A DNA stretch of 64,000 nucleotides from Aquatica leii (taxonomy: Eukaryota > Arthropoda > Insecta > Coleoptera > Lampyridae), in the NCBI GenBank assembly GCA_035610365.1, contig CM069436.1, positions 4,020,937 to 4,084,936 on the forward strand, written 5' to 3'. A program made the translations under genes and the position numbers. Below the pieces are notes generated by a model, which worked only from the letters and a program-made list of their open reading frames with translations, did no database searches and had not been told where the DNA came from. Below are positions 1 to 11,539 of the stretch, in pieces; the stretch's first letter is position 1; every line of letters begins with the position of its first letter.

Positions 1-950
1 AATTCAAGAAGTCACTTGACAAAAAAATCAGCAAGAATGGATGATGCCCAACTACGTGCTAATAACTGTGAAGCATAACTTTCTTCACCGCCCACCCCTC
101 TTTATAAATTATCTGCACCAACTAGTGTAGCCACAGATAGTCAGCACAATATCTTACAAATATTTTATCATTTACTGACTCATTTGACAAGCGCCATGAT
201 ATATCGGGTCTGATTTAAATTTATTCCAATTTCTAATCTAATCGTGTTACTGTTCGCCTATTTTTTGCGAGTGGCAAACTTATTTCAAATGTAACTTGAT
301 TTTATATTTCTTTTTTTGTATTACCTTTTTAAATAAAACTGGATACTGATGTTTTTTTCTTTAGCAGTACGAACGTTTTCAGATTTGTGCACCTCTATGA
401 CCGTTAGAGATATTTACTACTATCATTATAAACTTAAATTGCTGATGATGAGCTTTTATTGTATTATTTCCATACCATTAACAAATTAATCGCTTTTTTA
501 ATCATTTTCGAAAAAAAATTGACTATTATTGAAGCAGTTAAAATTTTTAATTATGTTTGATATGCTGACGAAGTAAATATGTAAATTGATGATAAATTAA
601 CTTTAAGCCTAATTTAACTACAAATCTTAATCACGCAACGAGATAAGTACAGATTACCACGTCAAAATATCTGAAATGCTGATCAATTATGTAAGACAAT
701 TTTCATTGTCATTATTATAAATCCGACAGGTGAGGGCTCAGGTTATCGGAGAAGCAAACATGACATCACTACTTAAACTATCACACATTAAAGTTGTGGT
801 TGGTCAAGGTTTTAGACGTCGACAAATCTCAAATATTACCGAGTTATAAAAATATCGTTTCTTAATAACGTTTCTGTTACAATAATTTTATTACTTGCAT
901 ATTACTAGTTATATTAAATAATTTAGTACAAAACAAATCGTGTGAACTGA
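1..950. other. AT-rich DNA, no gene seen
   Basis: I see no coding stretch longer than chance, no RNA gene and no clear repeat here. The sequence is AT-rich with homopolymer runs. The first recognisable coding remnant begins near 955. Confidence 0.5.
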
Positions 951-954
951 GCAT

Positions 955-2500
955 GCATAACTTCACGCACAAAATTGAATCTTTTTTAAGCAATCAAGAA
1001 ATTGCACTAGAAGCTTTCTTAGATAAAGAGGGAGCATTTGATAACACCTCTTTTGACACCATTAGCAAGGCTCTCAAAAATCGAAGTTCGTAGTAGAATG
1101 GATCAGCTCTGCCATAGCTTGCAAAAAAATTACAAACTTGCTAGACAATGTAACCAAAGATAACTGCTGCTAAAGGATGCCAGCAGGAAAGGGTGTTACC
1201 GCCTCTATTGTAGAGCTTAATAGTAGACAATATATTACGGAAACTTGACCTGAACGAAATACATGTGCCAGAATATGCAGATTATATATGGCAAGTTCAG
1301 GGGAGTTGTTCCAAACTTATGCAAAAAGCCTTAAATAGTTGGAAAACTGGAGTACTGCAAAAAGAAAGAAATTTCAGGATTTGAAGAAGCTTCAATTATG
1401 GAGAAAAAAACTTCTACTGAGCAATGAAGTTAAATATTTAAGATTCACTTTAGACAATAAGTTGACCTTTAACGGCCACTAGTTCCCACAGTTACATATA
1501 GTAGATCTCTAATTTGGTAGCATAAATCTAAAAGAACAGAACTCAGCAAGCTACAGAGACGTACGTCTATGACCCACCCACTGCACTAATAGAAACTCTC
1601 ACCTCTATATTTAGTGGTAGAATCAAATGCTTTAGCAGCGGCGTACCGATTAAAATCTAACGGGTGGAGAAATACTCGTGCTAAAAAATACGATACCGAG
1701 ATTTTAGATTAGATAAACAAAAACTACATGCCAAGCATAAAGTTGAACAAAACCGGTCCAATTATTGACTTCCACAAACCTTATCGAGTAGTTACACCGA
1801 CAAAGGAAAAGGAGATAGGTAGACAACAACCGAAAAAGCAGCAAACAATCATCCAGCATACAGATGGTTACAAAGGATCAAGGAACATCTTTAGCGTAAA
1901 CTTGAAATGTCTAGAACCCGTTTAGAAACAGAAATTATTACAATATCTGCTCAAGAAATGATCAATCAATCCTATCAAAATAGAAGGATCCAAATCGATA
2001 CCGATAGCCAAGCAGCATTAATAGATTTAGATTCAGTAACAATACGCGCTAAGGTAGTAAACTTGGTAGTCCGTCTAGCTGAGCACAAACTTACTCTACA
2101 ATAGACAAAAAGACATCAACGAGACAAAAGAAACAAAAAAGCAGACCTATTAGCAAAAAAGGGAGCTTAAAGTCGTCTAATAAGGTCTGAGTCTAGCATA
2201 GACGACCATCAGAGAGGAGATTACAAACTTATTAAGATAAAAACATACCTCACACTGGTTGGCAGCTCCTGGACTAAAACAGTCGAAGATGTATATCACG
2301 AGACTAGCCAGAAAAAGAGTTAACGAATTAATTGGGTAAAAACCAACTAAAATGATTTGGACTCATCACAGAACACTGAAAAATCTCAATAATATAAAAG
2401 TGAAAAACAATCCTGAATGTAGAATGTGTAGAAAAGAAGACGAAACACTTCTTTCTCTAACTCTCACTCTGAAATTTATTGAAGAAGTAGAACTTCTGAC
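955..2500 (+). pseudogene. APE-type LINE relic: RT end plus RNase H
   Basis: This is a decayed C-terminal half of a non-LTR retrotransposon polyprotein, readable only by changing frame. Around 1000-1080 the reverse-transcriptase motif FLDKEGAFDNTSF (first catalytic Asp block) is visible. Near 1190-1220 a relic of the GGVLSPLLW block follows, then at about 1272 the YADD box decayed to YADY, so the catalytic site is lost. Near 1425-1485 the thumb motif VKYLRFTLDNKLTF appears. At 1938-2170 is an RNase H domain with TDSQAAL and a distal ADLLAKKGA motif, followed at 2400-2440 by a CRMC-type zinc motif (ECRMCRKEDET). This domain order is typical of I/Jockey/LOA-like LINEs with RNase H. Stops and frameshifts make it non-functional. 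The right end is cut by the inverted Penelope repeat. The exact clade is uncertain. Confidence 0.75.
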
Positions 2501-2720
2501 TAGGATAAGAATGTCTTCCGAGTTTGGACCGTGTCATTGTTGTAACCAAAGTTTCACCCACTCTCGTAAGGGGCTGCATCAGGGCATGAGATAAATAAAA
2601 AAACTCAAACAAGCAACCGAAATCTAACTAAGAACTTCTCAAAAGTTAGGTAATCAACTTGTAAACCAAGCCAGATTCTCTGAAAAAGTAAGAAAGAAAA
2701 CGGTAAACTTGAAAAACAAT
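2500..2720 (-). repeat. Inverted terminal repeat of Penelope-like element with hammerhead-like motif
   Basis: Read on the minus strand, this segment matches the sequence downstream of the Penelope ORF at about 5140-5395: the CTGGCTTGGTT stretch, the block ending GATTACCTAAC, the motif CCCTGATG, and the tail ACATTCTTATC. It is therefore the element's terminal repeat in inverted orientation at the 5' side. On the minus strand, 2582-2551 holds CTGATGC, a GCCC/GGGT stem and GAAAC, a decayed hammerhead-like core. Penelope elements are known to carry such pseudo-LTRs and hammerhead motifs. Confidence 0.75.
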
Positions 2721-5063
2721 CTCTACGGGGAGAATATTTCTTCTAAAACCTCCGTATTTTCCAAAGTTCACCACAAACTCGTCAAACTTTTGTACAATTT
2801 AACCTTTCTTAGTCGCTGTCGTGACCATAACATCATTCCTGCATTTCTCAGAATCAAGTTCCACCTTCAGACACGTTCTTCTAAAAACATCCTACACCGT
2901 GCTAGTCTACCGTTGACACGCGAACGGATTAAGCAAACTAGGCGAGAGTTAGAAACCATTTCGAAACAACTCTTTTGTCGTCATCTTGAGTAGGCCAACA
3001 CTCTATCACTGGATGATTTGGATTTCTTTGACAAGATTACTTACCAGCAGTCTGATACCACTCTACGAGTAACCACTGAAGATCATCTCAAGAACTTTCA
3101 ATTATTGGAATCCAAGGATCGTCATCCACGACTAACTGCTTAAGAACGGTTGTCAATTTATCTAGTTTAGCCCTCACTTCAGAACAGGAATCGGTGTTAT
3201 CTAACGGTTTGAATTTTGCTGTTGGTCCCAAACGTATTCCTAAAGAAGATATTTTATGTGCTGTTGAGTCTTCTATAAGACATCTTCCTCGCCACATCTC
3301 AGATCCCATTCGCATTAACACTGGCAAAATCCTTGAATCATCTAAAATTCCTAAATCTAACATTTTTAAGTCGAAAGAGTTAGCTCTAAAAAGTCTTCGT
3401 AAGAACCCTGCTATTATTGTTCTCTTCCAGACGACAAAGGCAACCCTACTGTCCTTTTGAACCGAATTGATTATGTTGCGAAAATCCATTCTATTTTGTC
3501 TAAAAAAACGTACGCTCTTCTAACTCGTAATCCCACTTCGAAGATTGAACGTGAGGTTAGCCAAATCATTAAATCTTCCAATCTACCTCCAGAAACTAAA
3601 CGTCGACTTACCCCCTTCAGATTCTAAACCACCTCGTCTATACGGACAAGCTAGCCAAGTTCTTGTCTAACATTCTTTGCGAGTTTACAGGTACCTCTTC
3701 TCACATCCTAAACTCTCAGCATTTCATTCAACGTCTAAAAACTATAAAACTTGAACCCCAAGATCTTCTCGTGAGCTTTGATGTCACTTCACTTTTTACT
3801 AAAGTTCCTGTTAAGGATTCGCTTATTATCATCAAACAGATTCTGTCTCAACATGGCAAAGACTTCAGTTTGGTTCCTCTTATTGAGAAGTGTCTATCCT
3901 CTACTTACTTCCAATTTGATAAAAAGTTTTACGAACAGGTTTCTGGTGCTGCTATGGTTTTCCTCTATTACCTGTTGTAGCTAACATTTTTATGGAATCC
4001 TTTGAAACCGTTGGTTTGGAATCATCAATATTAAAACCTAAAGTGTGGTTTAGGTATGTTGAAGACATCTTTATTGTTTGGTCTCATGGTCATCTCAAAT
4101 CGTCTAAGCTTCTTCATCATCTTAACAATCAACACTTAGATATCAAATTTACTATGGAAATCAAAAGTAATGGCTCTCTTCCATTTCTTGACGTTCTTGT
4201 TACTCGTAAGTCCGACGAACTTCTAGGCCATTCTGTTTATCACAAACCCACCTATACGGACAGATACCTTCATACTTCGTCTCAACATCATCCTGCACAG
4301 AAACGTCCTGTTATTGAATCTTTGGTTGATCGTGCCTTTTCTATTTGCCAATCTGAGAATCTAGACTCAGAACTCCGACATCTTACTAGAACCCTAGTGA
4401 ACAATGGTTATATAAAGCGAGATATTCATAGAGTTATTAATCGTCGTCTACATCCAAGTACTCGATTACCTAAGGACATTTTTACTTTCGAATGCAATCC
4501 GAAATTGGCCTTTTTACCCTACATTCACAAGGTTATAGACCAAATAGGGAAAATTCTCCGTAAGAATGGTATTAAACCCATATTCAACTCAACAGGCAGA
4601 ACCTTAGATTCTTCCTTCTCCCGAGGACAAATTTCCTACACTTTCATCTCAAGGTATATATCAAATTCCTCGTTCATGTAGTTTAGTCTACATTGGTGAA
4701 ACCGGTCGTTCCGTCATTACTCGCATTTCAGAAAATAATCGCTGTATAAAGAAAAGGCATATTTCTAAGTCTGCGGTTGCTGAACATCATGTTGCTACAG
4801 TTCACAAGATAGATTTTGATAACGTTTCGGTGATTGCTAAATCTCCATTCTTTTTCAACTGGAAATTCCAAAAGAGCATAGAAATCATCAAACACCCCAA
4901 TAACTTCAATCGCGTTCATGGTTTCGAGCTATCCCCTATTTGGTTTCGTGTCATTAGTCCTTTATCGAAAACACGCCCCCTTTCAACTGTAACCCAATCA
5001 GAGTCGAGCTTAACCATCCGTGACGATCCTTCTTCTTTATATACGAAGACTATTTCTTCTTAG
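2709..5063 (+). pseudogene. Penelope-like retroelement ORF (RT + GIY-YIG endonuclease), frameshifted
   Basis: The ORF is spread over at least five frame segments (2709-2993, 3194-3460, 3441-3625, 3663-3980, 3992-4681 and 4660-5063). The start encodes the basic N-terminal region typical of the family. The motif SFDVTSLFTKVPV at about 3774-3812 is the Penelope RT block with the first catalytic Asp. The YVDD box is YVED (RYVEDIFIVW at about 4052-4081), replacing one of the two metal-binding Asp residues. FLDVLVTRK and HKPTYTDRYLH follow in the thumb region. Near 4685-4725 the motif LVYIGETGRSVITRI is a GIY-YIG endonuclease signature. The GAAM/GSPLSP block is broken by a frameshift near 3950. Together the frameshifts, stops and YVED change make it a dead copy. 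Identification as a Penelope-like element is firm. Confidence 0.9.
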
Positions 5064-5139
5064 GTCACTTCTATGGAGTTTAGAATCTGGCTTGGTTCAA
5101 ACGTTGATTACCTAACTCTGTAGTGGTTCTTTGTTAGAT

Positions 5140-5400
5140 GTTCGTTTGCTTTTTCAAGTTTACCGTTTTCTTTCTTACCTTTTCAGAGGTAAGAATCTGG
5201 CTTGGTTCACAAATTGATTACCTAACGTTTGAGAAGTTCTTAGTTAGATTTCGGTTGCTTGTTTGAGTTTTTCAATTTATCTCACGCCCTGATGAAGCCC
5301 CTTACGAAAGTGGATAAAACGTTGGCAACTTCGGTTACAACAATGACAATTACAACAAACCCGGAAAACATTCTTATCTTAGTATAGACTCCGGCCGTGG
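5140..5400 (+). repeat. 3' terminal repeat of Penelope-like element with hammerhead-like motif
   Basis: This follows the GIY-YIG coding end and is the direct-orientation partner of the inverted repeat at 2500-2720. CTGATGA at 5289-5295 is followed by a GCCC half-stem, but the partner GGGC and GAAAC have become GGAT and AAAAC, so this hammerhead-like copy is probably inactive. A better-preserved version sits at 47610. A shorter related block at 5086-5125 shares the CTGGCTTGGTT stretch, so the end is partly duplicated. Confidence 0.7.
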
Positions 5401-6400
5401 AAGCCTTCGATATTACATAGAACTTATGAGTTAAAACTCGATGGAGCACAACAACCTCAGAGCTTAGTTGCGAGGACTACTAAGAACCTAACCCAAAGAA
5501 TAATAATACCGATTCTGCATAATTTTTGCTAATGCTTTAAAAAAATTAAATTTAAACTTTCTTGTAATTTCTCATTGTTGTTCACATTGTGGTTTATTAA
5601 AGCAACGCCCGGTCGAATAAAATAATGATTATTTTATTCGTAAATGCTTGCAATTAAGATCGGTTAAGTAAAACTTTAACTAATAAGTCATTTCATGAAT
5701 AGACTTCATTTTTGCATGAGTCGATTAAACTTACGGACGGTAGTGTTAAGTACTTCAAACAAACAAGAGAACCTATAAGATAAATTACTATCTGCATTCG
5801 ATTAGGCAAGAACAAGGACATAAATGTTCTGAATAGCAGCTTATAAACGCGTTTCGAACATTTGTAATAGTTTCTCGACCCATTAATTGTTAGTAATATA
5901 TTAGATGTTCTCTATTTGAAATTATTTCAAACTTCTTAATACTAAAAAATAAAATTCTCATACTAACCAAATTAGAAATAAATTACCTACTTTTTAAAAT
6001 TAATTATAGTCAATTTGTGAACAAAAAAGTGAGATTCGTTTAAGATACCTAAAAACCATTATGCGTTAATAAAAAGACAATACGCCTAAAACAACAAAAG
6101 AAAAAAAAACTCGCCACTTTGTATTTTCGCATCGAACTGAATGCTTTTGTTGATTATTTCTTAAATACAAAGACAATTCTTGTTCGAATAATACAAATTA
6201 AAGAAAACAACTTAAAATATTATCACATTTCTGCAAAATAAATTATTGATATTGACTAATTGCAAAATTTTTAATTACAAAAATATTAAAAACAATATCA
6301 ATTTGAACTAAAATAAAATCTACTAAAAACTTTTTTATTTTGGTGCCAAATAAAAGAAAATAATTCGGCACACGTTATACACTTTGTTCCAGAAAAGCGT
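5400..6400. other. AT-rich DNA, no gene seen
   Basis: I find no recognisable gene or repeat copy here. The stretch lies between the Penelope end and the start of the BEL/Pao protease relic. Confidence 0.5.
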
Positions 6401-6412
6401 GTCGTTCTTAAT

Positions 6413-8858
6413 TTGGTCACTAGTTCGTGCATCTGTTTAACATTCGGTTTTTCGGACAGCCAATCAAATTTTATACATTCAGACCTATGTGAAAAGTTAA
6501 AATTGCCCACTTGTCCAGTAAACATTTCATTTCCGTTTCGAGTTGTGATGTCGTGCTCTCCGCTCATCATTCTCATTACAAGATTAATCTCTCTTGCCTT
6601 TTAGAAGACGAGATTACTAGAATGCTGCCTTTCTTGAGGAAACGATCATTATAAACTTGCGATTCCAGAGAAGATCCGATTGGCTGACCCGGTCAAACTG
6701 AGTTCATCAGCCTTCTTCGAACTGCTCTGCATTGGGCAGGTGCAATAAGGTCCCAACCTTCCGATCCTTAAAAAAACTAGGTTTGGTTTGGTCGTGTCTG
6801 GTCATTATTCAGGAGTTAGATCACATGTTGCCTAGTTCGAATCTGACATCAATTTCCCATTTATCTCCCACACCATAGCGTTTGAAAGGAGGACAGTCTT
6901 ACCACAAAACTTTGAGTGGTATTCAATAGTTCTCAAATAATCACAACGGGCTATTCTCTTAACAGCATACAAAAGGTAGACCCCACAATTCAACAAGATA
7001 TATTTTCTATCTTAGTACGATTTGGTAAGTATTTTTATGCTACCTCTTCAGATGTTGAAAAGATGTACCGGTACAACGGTTTTGGCAACGCATTTTATGG
7101 CGTTTTTCACCCTTAGGTCCAGTTGAATCATGCGATTTCAGCACTAGCACCTATGGTACCGCTATAGCTTCGTTTCTGGCAACTCGTTGCTTTTTTAACT
7201 AAAGATCGATTACAAGACTTTTATGTTGATAATCTGCTGACAAGAGTTGATAGTCTTGATAACGCTTTTTTGCTTCCACTAAAGGACCAACAGCTAAACG
7301 AATCATCCCGTTAGAAGTATCTCAGATTTTTTCTATTACAGTTAAAATTCTTGTGCCTAAACTATGGTTGAAAAAGTAATCATGGGACGACTTAGTCCCG
7401 AGTAACATTCAGTCCATATGACTATACTTATCGTAGCAAACTTGAAGATATATACAATTTCCAGGCATGTTCTATGTAAAAATCCAGTCTACATACAACT
7501 TCATGGATTTTGCAATGGTTTTGGTTTTGGTGCTTGCATGTATATGCGTTCAGACAATCAACATCACATTAATTTGCTCTGTGCAAAATCAAGAGTTGCT
7601 CCTTTTAAGTCCTTTAACTATGCTTAAGCTCGACTTGTGTAGAGCAATTGTTTTAGCCAAACTCTCAGTTCACTTCCTAAAGGCCTTAGATGCACCAATA
7701 TCCCAATATTTGCTGTGGTCTGATTCCTACATCGTTTTGGAGTGGTTGAAAACCAGTCCTAACTTATTCAAGACTTTTGTCTGCAATAAAGTCCCAAATA
7801 TTCAAAGACTGACTGCCGATTCGGTGTGGCGCCATGTTCTCACCAAAACAAATCCCTTAACGCTGTGGTGGCAAGCTCCATCTTGGTTCGCGCAAAATGT
7901 TGGCCCAACTCCCAGTTTACCAAAGCAGAGCTTCCTGATATGAAGTTCCTAAGTGCCTAGTAACAACGGGTCCATCCTTTCCATTTTCAGACTTCTCGGG
8001 TCGCGAATGAGTCATCTCATATTGCTTGCGATTCTCCAAGAATTGTTCAAGCCTCAAAAAAGGTCGTTTTTTAAGGCTTCTTACAATAATGGAAATTAAT
8101 AGGTCCCAATTAATCCTATTTAAAGGCGCTCAAGTGAAATCGTTTCTAAGTGAGCTCAAATAACTTTCACAAAAAAAAAACCTTTAAAAACTACTTCGTT
8201 ATTGCTGGGTTTTAGCTCATTTTTGGATCCTTCAAAGTTTCCAATTCACTTGCAACAAAAAATATCCCGTTCTCTTACAATGAAAGGATCCCTTATCAAA
8301 GCTTATTGTTGAGCGTGAGCGTTTGCTACATGCGGGCTCTCAGTTGTTGCTATTTTTATTATGCGATAGATTTTGAATCACTTCTGGTCGAACTCTCGCC
8401 AAGCAAGTCGTACATCGCTGTGTTAGATGCTTTCGATTTGCACCAACGTGGACCCAACCCATCGTGGGTAACTTACCATCTTCACGCATTCAATCATCTC
8501 ATTCTTTTCATGTTGTGGGTGTTGACTTTGCCGGTCCGCTGAGTCAAAGATCGCATGGGCCGCGGTGCCAAAGTTTCAAAAACATGTATTCGTTTTTTTA
8601 ACAAAAGCTTCTCGCCTCGAATTGGTGACAGATTTATCAACATAATCGTTTTTATTGAGTTTTCTTAGATTTGTATCGCGTTGTGGCAATCCCTACATGT
8701 ATACTATGACAACGGAATAAATTTCGTTGGTGCAAGATCCGAAATACGACAACCTGGCAAATGTTTACAGTCGCAAGTTAAGATAATTCCTTAATTGACA
8801 TTTTGCAGCAGCACACAGTCCTCACTTGAAAGGATTATGGGAAGCAGGTATCAAGTCC
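6413..8858 (+). pseudogene. BEL/Pao LTR retrotransposon pol relic (protease, RT, RNase H, integrase start)
   Basis: Several frames together spell BEL/Pao pol in the right order. At about 6460-6530 the protease block GFSDSQSNFIHSDLCEKLKLP (part) retains the SQSNFI signature, with IRLADPVKLS near 6675. At 6960-7060 the RT N-terminus reads DVEKMYR. At 7220-7270 FYVDNLLTRVDSLDNA is the BEL/Pao version of the catalytic box, with YVDN in place of YVDD. At 7640-7850 the RNase H-like region reads LLWSDSYIVLEWLKT and WRHVLTKTNP. At about 8695-8730 the integrase core reads YYDNGINFVGA, and near 8818-8856 HLKGLWEAGIKS. Stops and frameshifts are frequent. The reading ends at 8858, exactly where an LTR-like insertion begins, and resumes at 9906. 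Confidence 0.85.
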
Positions 8859-9905
8859 TGTAACGTCCCGTTAGAGTTCATTACATTAAAATTCAATTTT
8901 ACATTCATTTATTTTCTGCAACTAATATTGCACGTAAATTTATTCAGTTTGGCAACGTCGCGTTGTTTCAAATCTACCTGAGTTAGAGCTTAAGCTTGCA
9001 CTTCCGCTTGGGCCACCCTTGGCCGTGCGTGTCGTAGTGATGCGGGGAAGACACATTTTCTTGATTATGGCCTAAAAACCCATTCAATTTAATTTTTATT
9101 CATTCCATCTAATTATTGGTGAGTTTACCTTTATTTTGTTATAATTTTTCTATTGAATTCAACATTTTTAGTGATTTCGCAATGTTACGTAATATAATTA
9201 GACAAAGCTAAGCAGCGTGAGTACAGCATGTCATTCAAAAAACCATTCTAATTATTTATATTTAGGGTCTTTTTATTCTGGATCTTTTCTTTTACTGGAT
9301 CTTTTCTTTTATTCCGGTTTTTGATTCACTGGATCGTTTATTTTAGTTTTATTAATGGATTTTCCGTTATTGGAGTTTATTATGCATTCCTGTTGTTGTT
9401 GAAGAATTTTATAACTTCAAGCAAGTATGTGCTAAAAATAGAAGATATCCGATAACGTCATATTAAATATGGTGAGTCAACTGGAATTAAGTTACTACTT
9501 TTTACATTCAAGCAATTAAATTCAGTTATTAAAACTTTTCGGAAATCATACTCGATAACAAATTAACCGTTTACTATTTTTGCATTTAATATCAATTACT
9601 AATTAGATGTAAGATTTTACGCTTTTTATTCATCACCAATTTAAAGGTGGTTGGCGCCCTAATATTTTATTCCAAATATATGTTAATTCAATTATTGTTC
9701 ATTTTTCTTTAATGTAAATAGTGTATTATGTTATAGTTAATAAATTAAAGAAGTTCACGTCTTTGTATTTATTTTCATTCAAGCTCACACCCAGAGGTCT
9801 GTGCTTTCGATTGCTGCCGTGGTCAAATTATTATTTTTACTTTTATTAAATATATTTTCAAATTTTTTATTACACGTTCTTTATTCGGAGTAATTTTTTA
9901 TTACA
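8859..9905 (+). mobile_element. Solo-LTR-like insertion (1,047 bp) inside BEL/Pao integrase
   Basis: The insert begins TGTAACGTCCCG and ends TTATTACA, so it has TG...CA ends, and it is flanked by the 4-bp duplication GTCC (8855-8858 and 9906-9909). Removing it and one GTCC rejoins the integrase reading frame across the junction (AGIKS to CKHHLTRVIG), strong evidence for the boundaries. It has no coding capacity and is AT-rich with AATAAA-like signals, as expected for a solo LTR. Orientation is not established, because LTR ends are symmetrical. A short GGCGCC stretch near 9652 is unexplained. Confidence 0.75.
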
Positions 9906-10235
9906 GTCCTGCAAGCATCACCTCACGCGTGTAATAGGTAGATGTGTTCTGACATTTGAAGTTTTTGCTTTCACAGATAAAAACTACCCTTAACTCCTGT
10001 CCTTTGTGTCCTCTCTCTTCTGGACCAAATGACCTTCAATCACTTACTCCTGCGCACTTCCTGGTGGAAGACCTTTAACAATATTACTAGTTCTGGACGT
10101 TACTGGAGTTCCTACTTCTCGTCTATCCGTATTCCAAAAGGTCTAACAGATTCACCAGCATCTATGGTCCCATCAATCTGATCTGGAAACTTTAGTGCTG
10201 ATCAAAAAAGATAACCTTCCTCCGACTGAAAGTAT
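9906..10235 (+). pseudogene. BEL/Pao integrase C-terminal relic
   Basis: This is the continuation of the BEL/Pao pol beyond the LTR-like insertion. It shows HHLTRVIGRCVLTFE, then GPNDLQSLTPAHFLVED near 10020-10070, and near 10150-10230 remnants of the QHLWSHQ and LIKKDNLPP motifs, characteristic of the BEL/Pao integrase tail. Frameshifts are needed between blocks. The following ~100 bases up to the transposase scrap are probably the element's 3' untranslated end, but I could not identify its LTR. Confidence 0.8.
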
Positions 10236-10332
10236 AATTGTTTTGTATTCTGTATTTTACCATGTATTATGTTGTAGTTGTTATTTAGTTTTTAGATATG
10301 TTTTGTTATCCTACGTTTCAATTTAAAATGTC

Positions 10333-10690
10333 CTAAATCTCAATTGTCGGTGGGCATTTTGAGATTAAATACAGGATTCTACAAGCAGTTAGGCTACACA
10401 TATCGTCATGACAGTCGGCAGACTTACTTTGCAATTTAAAAATTAGAACGCCGTGGTTCACAAATCCATATGAACCACCCACATTCACTATAATAAGTCG
10501 TTGCTTCGTTCGATCACATTTATAAACACCTGGTTCTTTTCGGACTACCGAGTTAACTCCATGTGACGTGTGAATGTAGGTTTGATCTAAGTAGCTGGTG
10601 TGAATTGTTCCTTTAGCGCCATTCTCTCTCAGTTTTCTCAAATATCGTAAACGCCAAGTTACAATATCGTTTCATTCGTTCCATTAAAAC
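10333..10690 (-). pseudogene. Tc1/IS630-superfamily (DDE_3-like) transposase fragment
   Basis: An open stretch of 102 codons on the minus strand contains YLDQTYIHTSH (family form YLDETW, first catalytic Asp), then RLIIVNVGGSYGFVN and CHDDM (family form DYHDEM, second Asp), with ISKCPP at its end. This spacing and motif set match the DDE core of IS630/Tc1-related transposases common in insects. The N-terminal DNA-binding part and the final Glu are missing, and the readable frame ends where the solo LTR at 10725 begins. It is a fragment only. Confidence 0.7.
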
Positions 10691-10724
10691 GCATTTCTTG
10701 TAACAAAAGTTTTAAAAGATACTT

Positions 10725-11532
10725 TGTTACAAGCTTATAGGTCTTGCACGGCCAACTCGCGCAGTCGGAGATAGGGGAGGTTCAAATAAATAGTATTTAA
10801 GGGCGCCAGATCTTTTATAAGTAACACTTCTGCCTCGATCAAGATAGACAGTCTTGTAACGAATTTTTAGGTTCGTAATCCTTGTTACTCTGATGTTCGT
10901 GTAATAAATGATGTTAAACAAGTTCAATTTCGTGAGTGACCTTCTTTGACAGCGACATAACAATTAAAAAGAGAACTTGCCCACAATCCAGCACTTCCCC
11001 GAATAAAACGTTGTTGTCGTTGAGTAGCCTGAAATAGTTATGAATAGCAAATCGTGTCAACGCAATGACTCACGAAAGTCGAAGTTTACAAAATTGTTAA
11101 TAGAAGAAATTAGATATAAGAACCCGATGTATCGAATGCTGTTCCTCGCAATTATTAAGAGGTGGGTATCGCAATCGACTGACGTCTAACAAGTAACATT
11201 CGTTTCCGGTGTGGATATGAGACCTATAAGTATTTAACGATATTCATTCTTCATTGTTCTTAATTAATTAAATCCAAACATGTGGCCCAAGCGTGGCGGA
11301 GCGGCCTGTGACGAAATAAATTACTTTAAATACGTAATGAATTTATAATTTCATTTCCATTACAGTTGATGTTCTTAGAAATTTCCAGATTTAAACGAAA
11401 CAGGTCATTTTAGCCTAATGACTTGACCGCAAAATGCCAGTAACCAGAAAGATCGGCAGGGAGCGTCAAAACCGGAATCTAATTTTAATTCAATATACAG
11501 GGTATTACGTTATGAAAACTTTGCACGTAAGA
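10725..11532 (+). mobile_element. Solo LTR, family 1, copy A (808 bp)
   Basis: Begins TGTTACAAGCT and contains blocks shared with copies at 18524 and 54574: TGCACGGCCAACTC, GGCGCCAGATCTTT, GCAAATCGTGTCAAC and ACAGGGTATTAC. The end is degenerate (GCACGTAAGA) and is flanked by ATTT, against ACTT at the left, so the proposed 4-bp duplication has one mismatch. There is no coding potential. Confidence 0.65.
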
Positions 11533-11539
11533 ATTTTCG

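Noticed and set aside
3088..3489. 133-codon minus-strand frame
   Set aside because: It is antisense to the Penelope N-terminal/RT region.
11280..11330. Possible tRNA-like or conserved RNA in CAAGCGTGGCGGAGCGGCC
   Set aside because: The stretch is part of the solo LTR and does not fold into a cloverleaf by eye.
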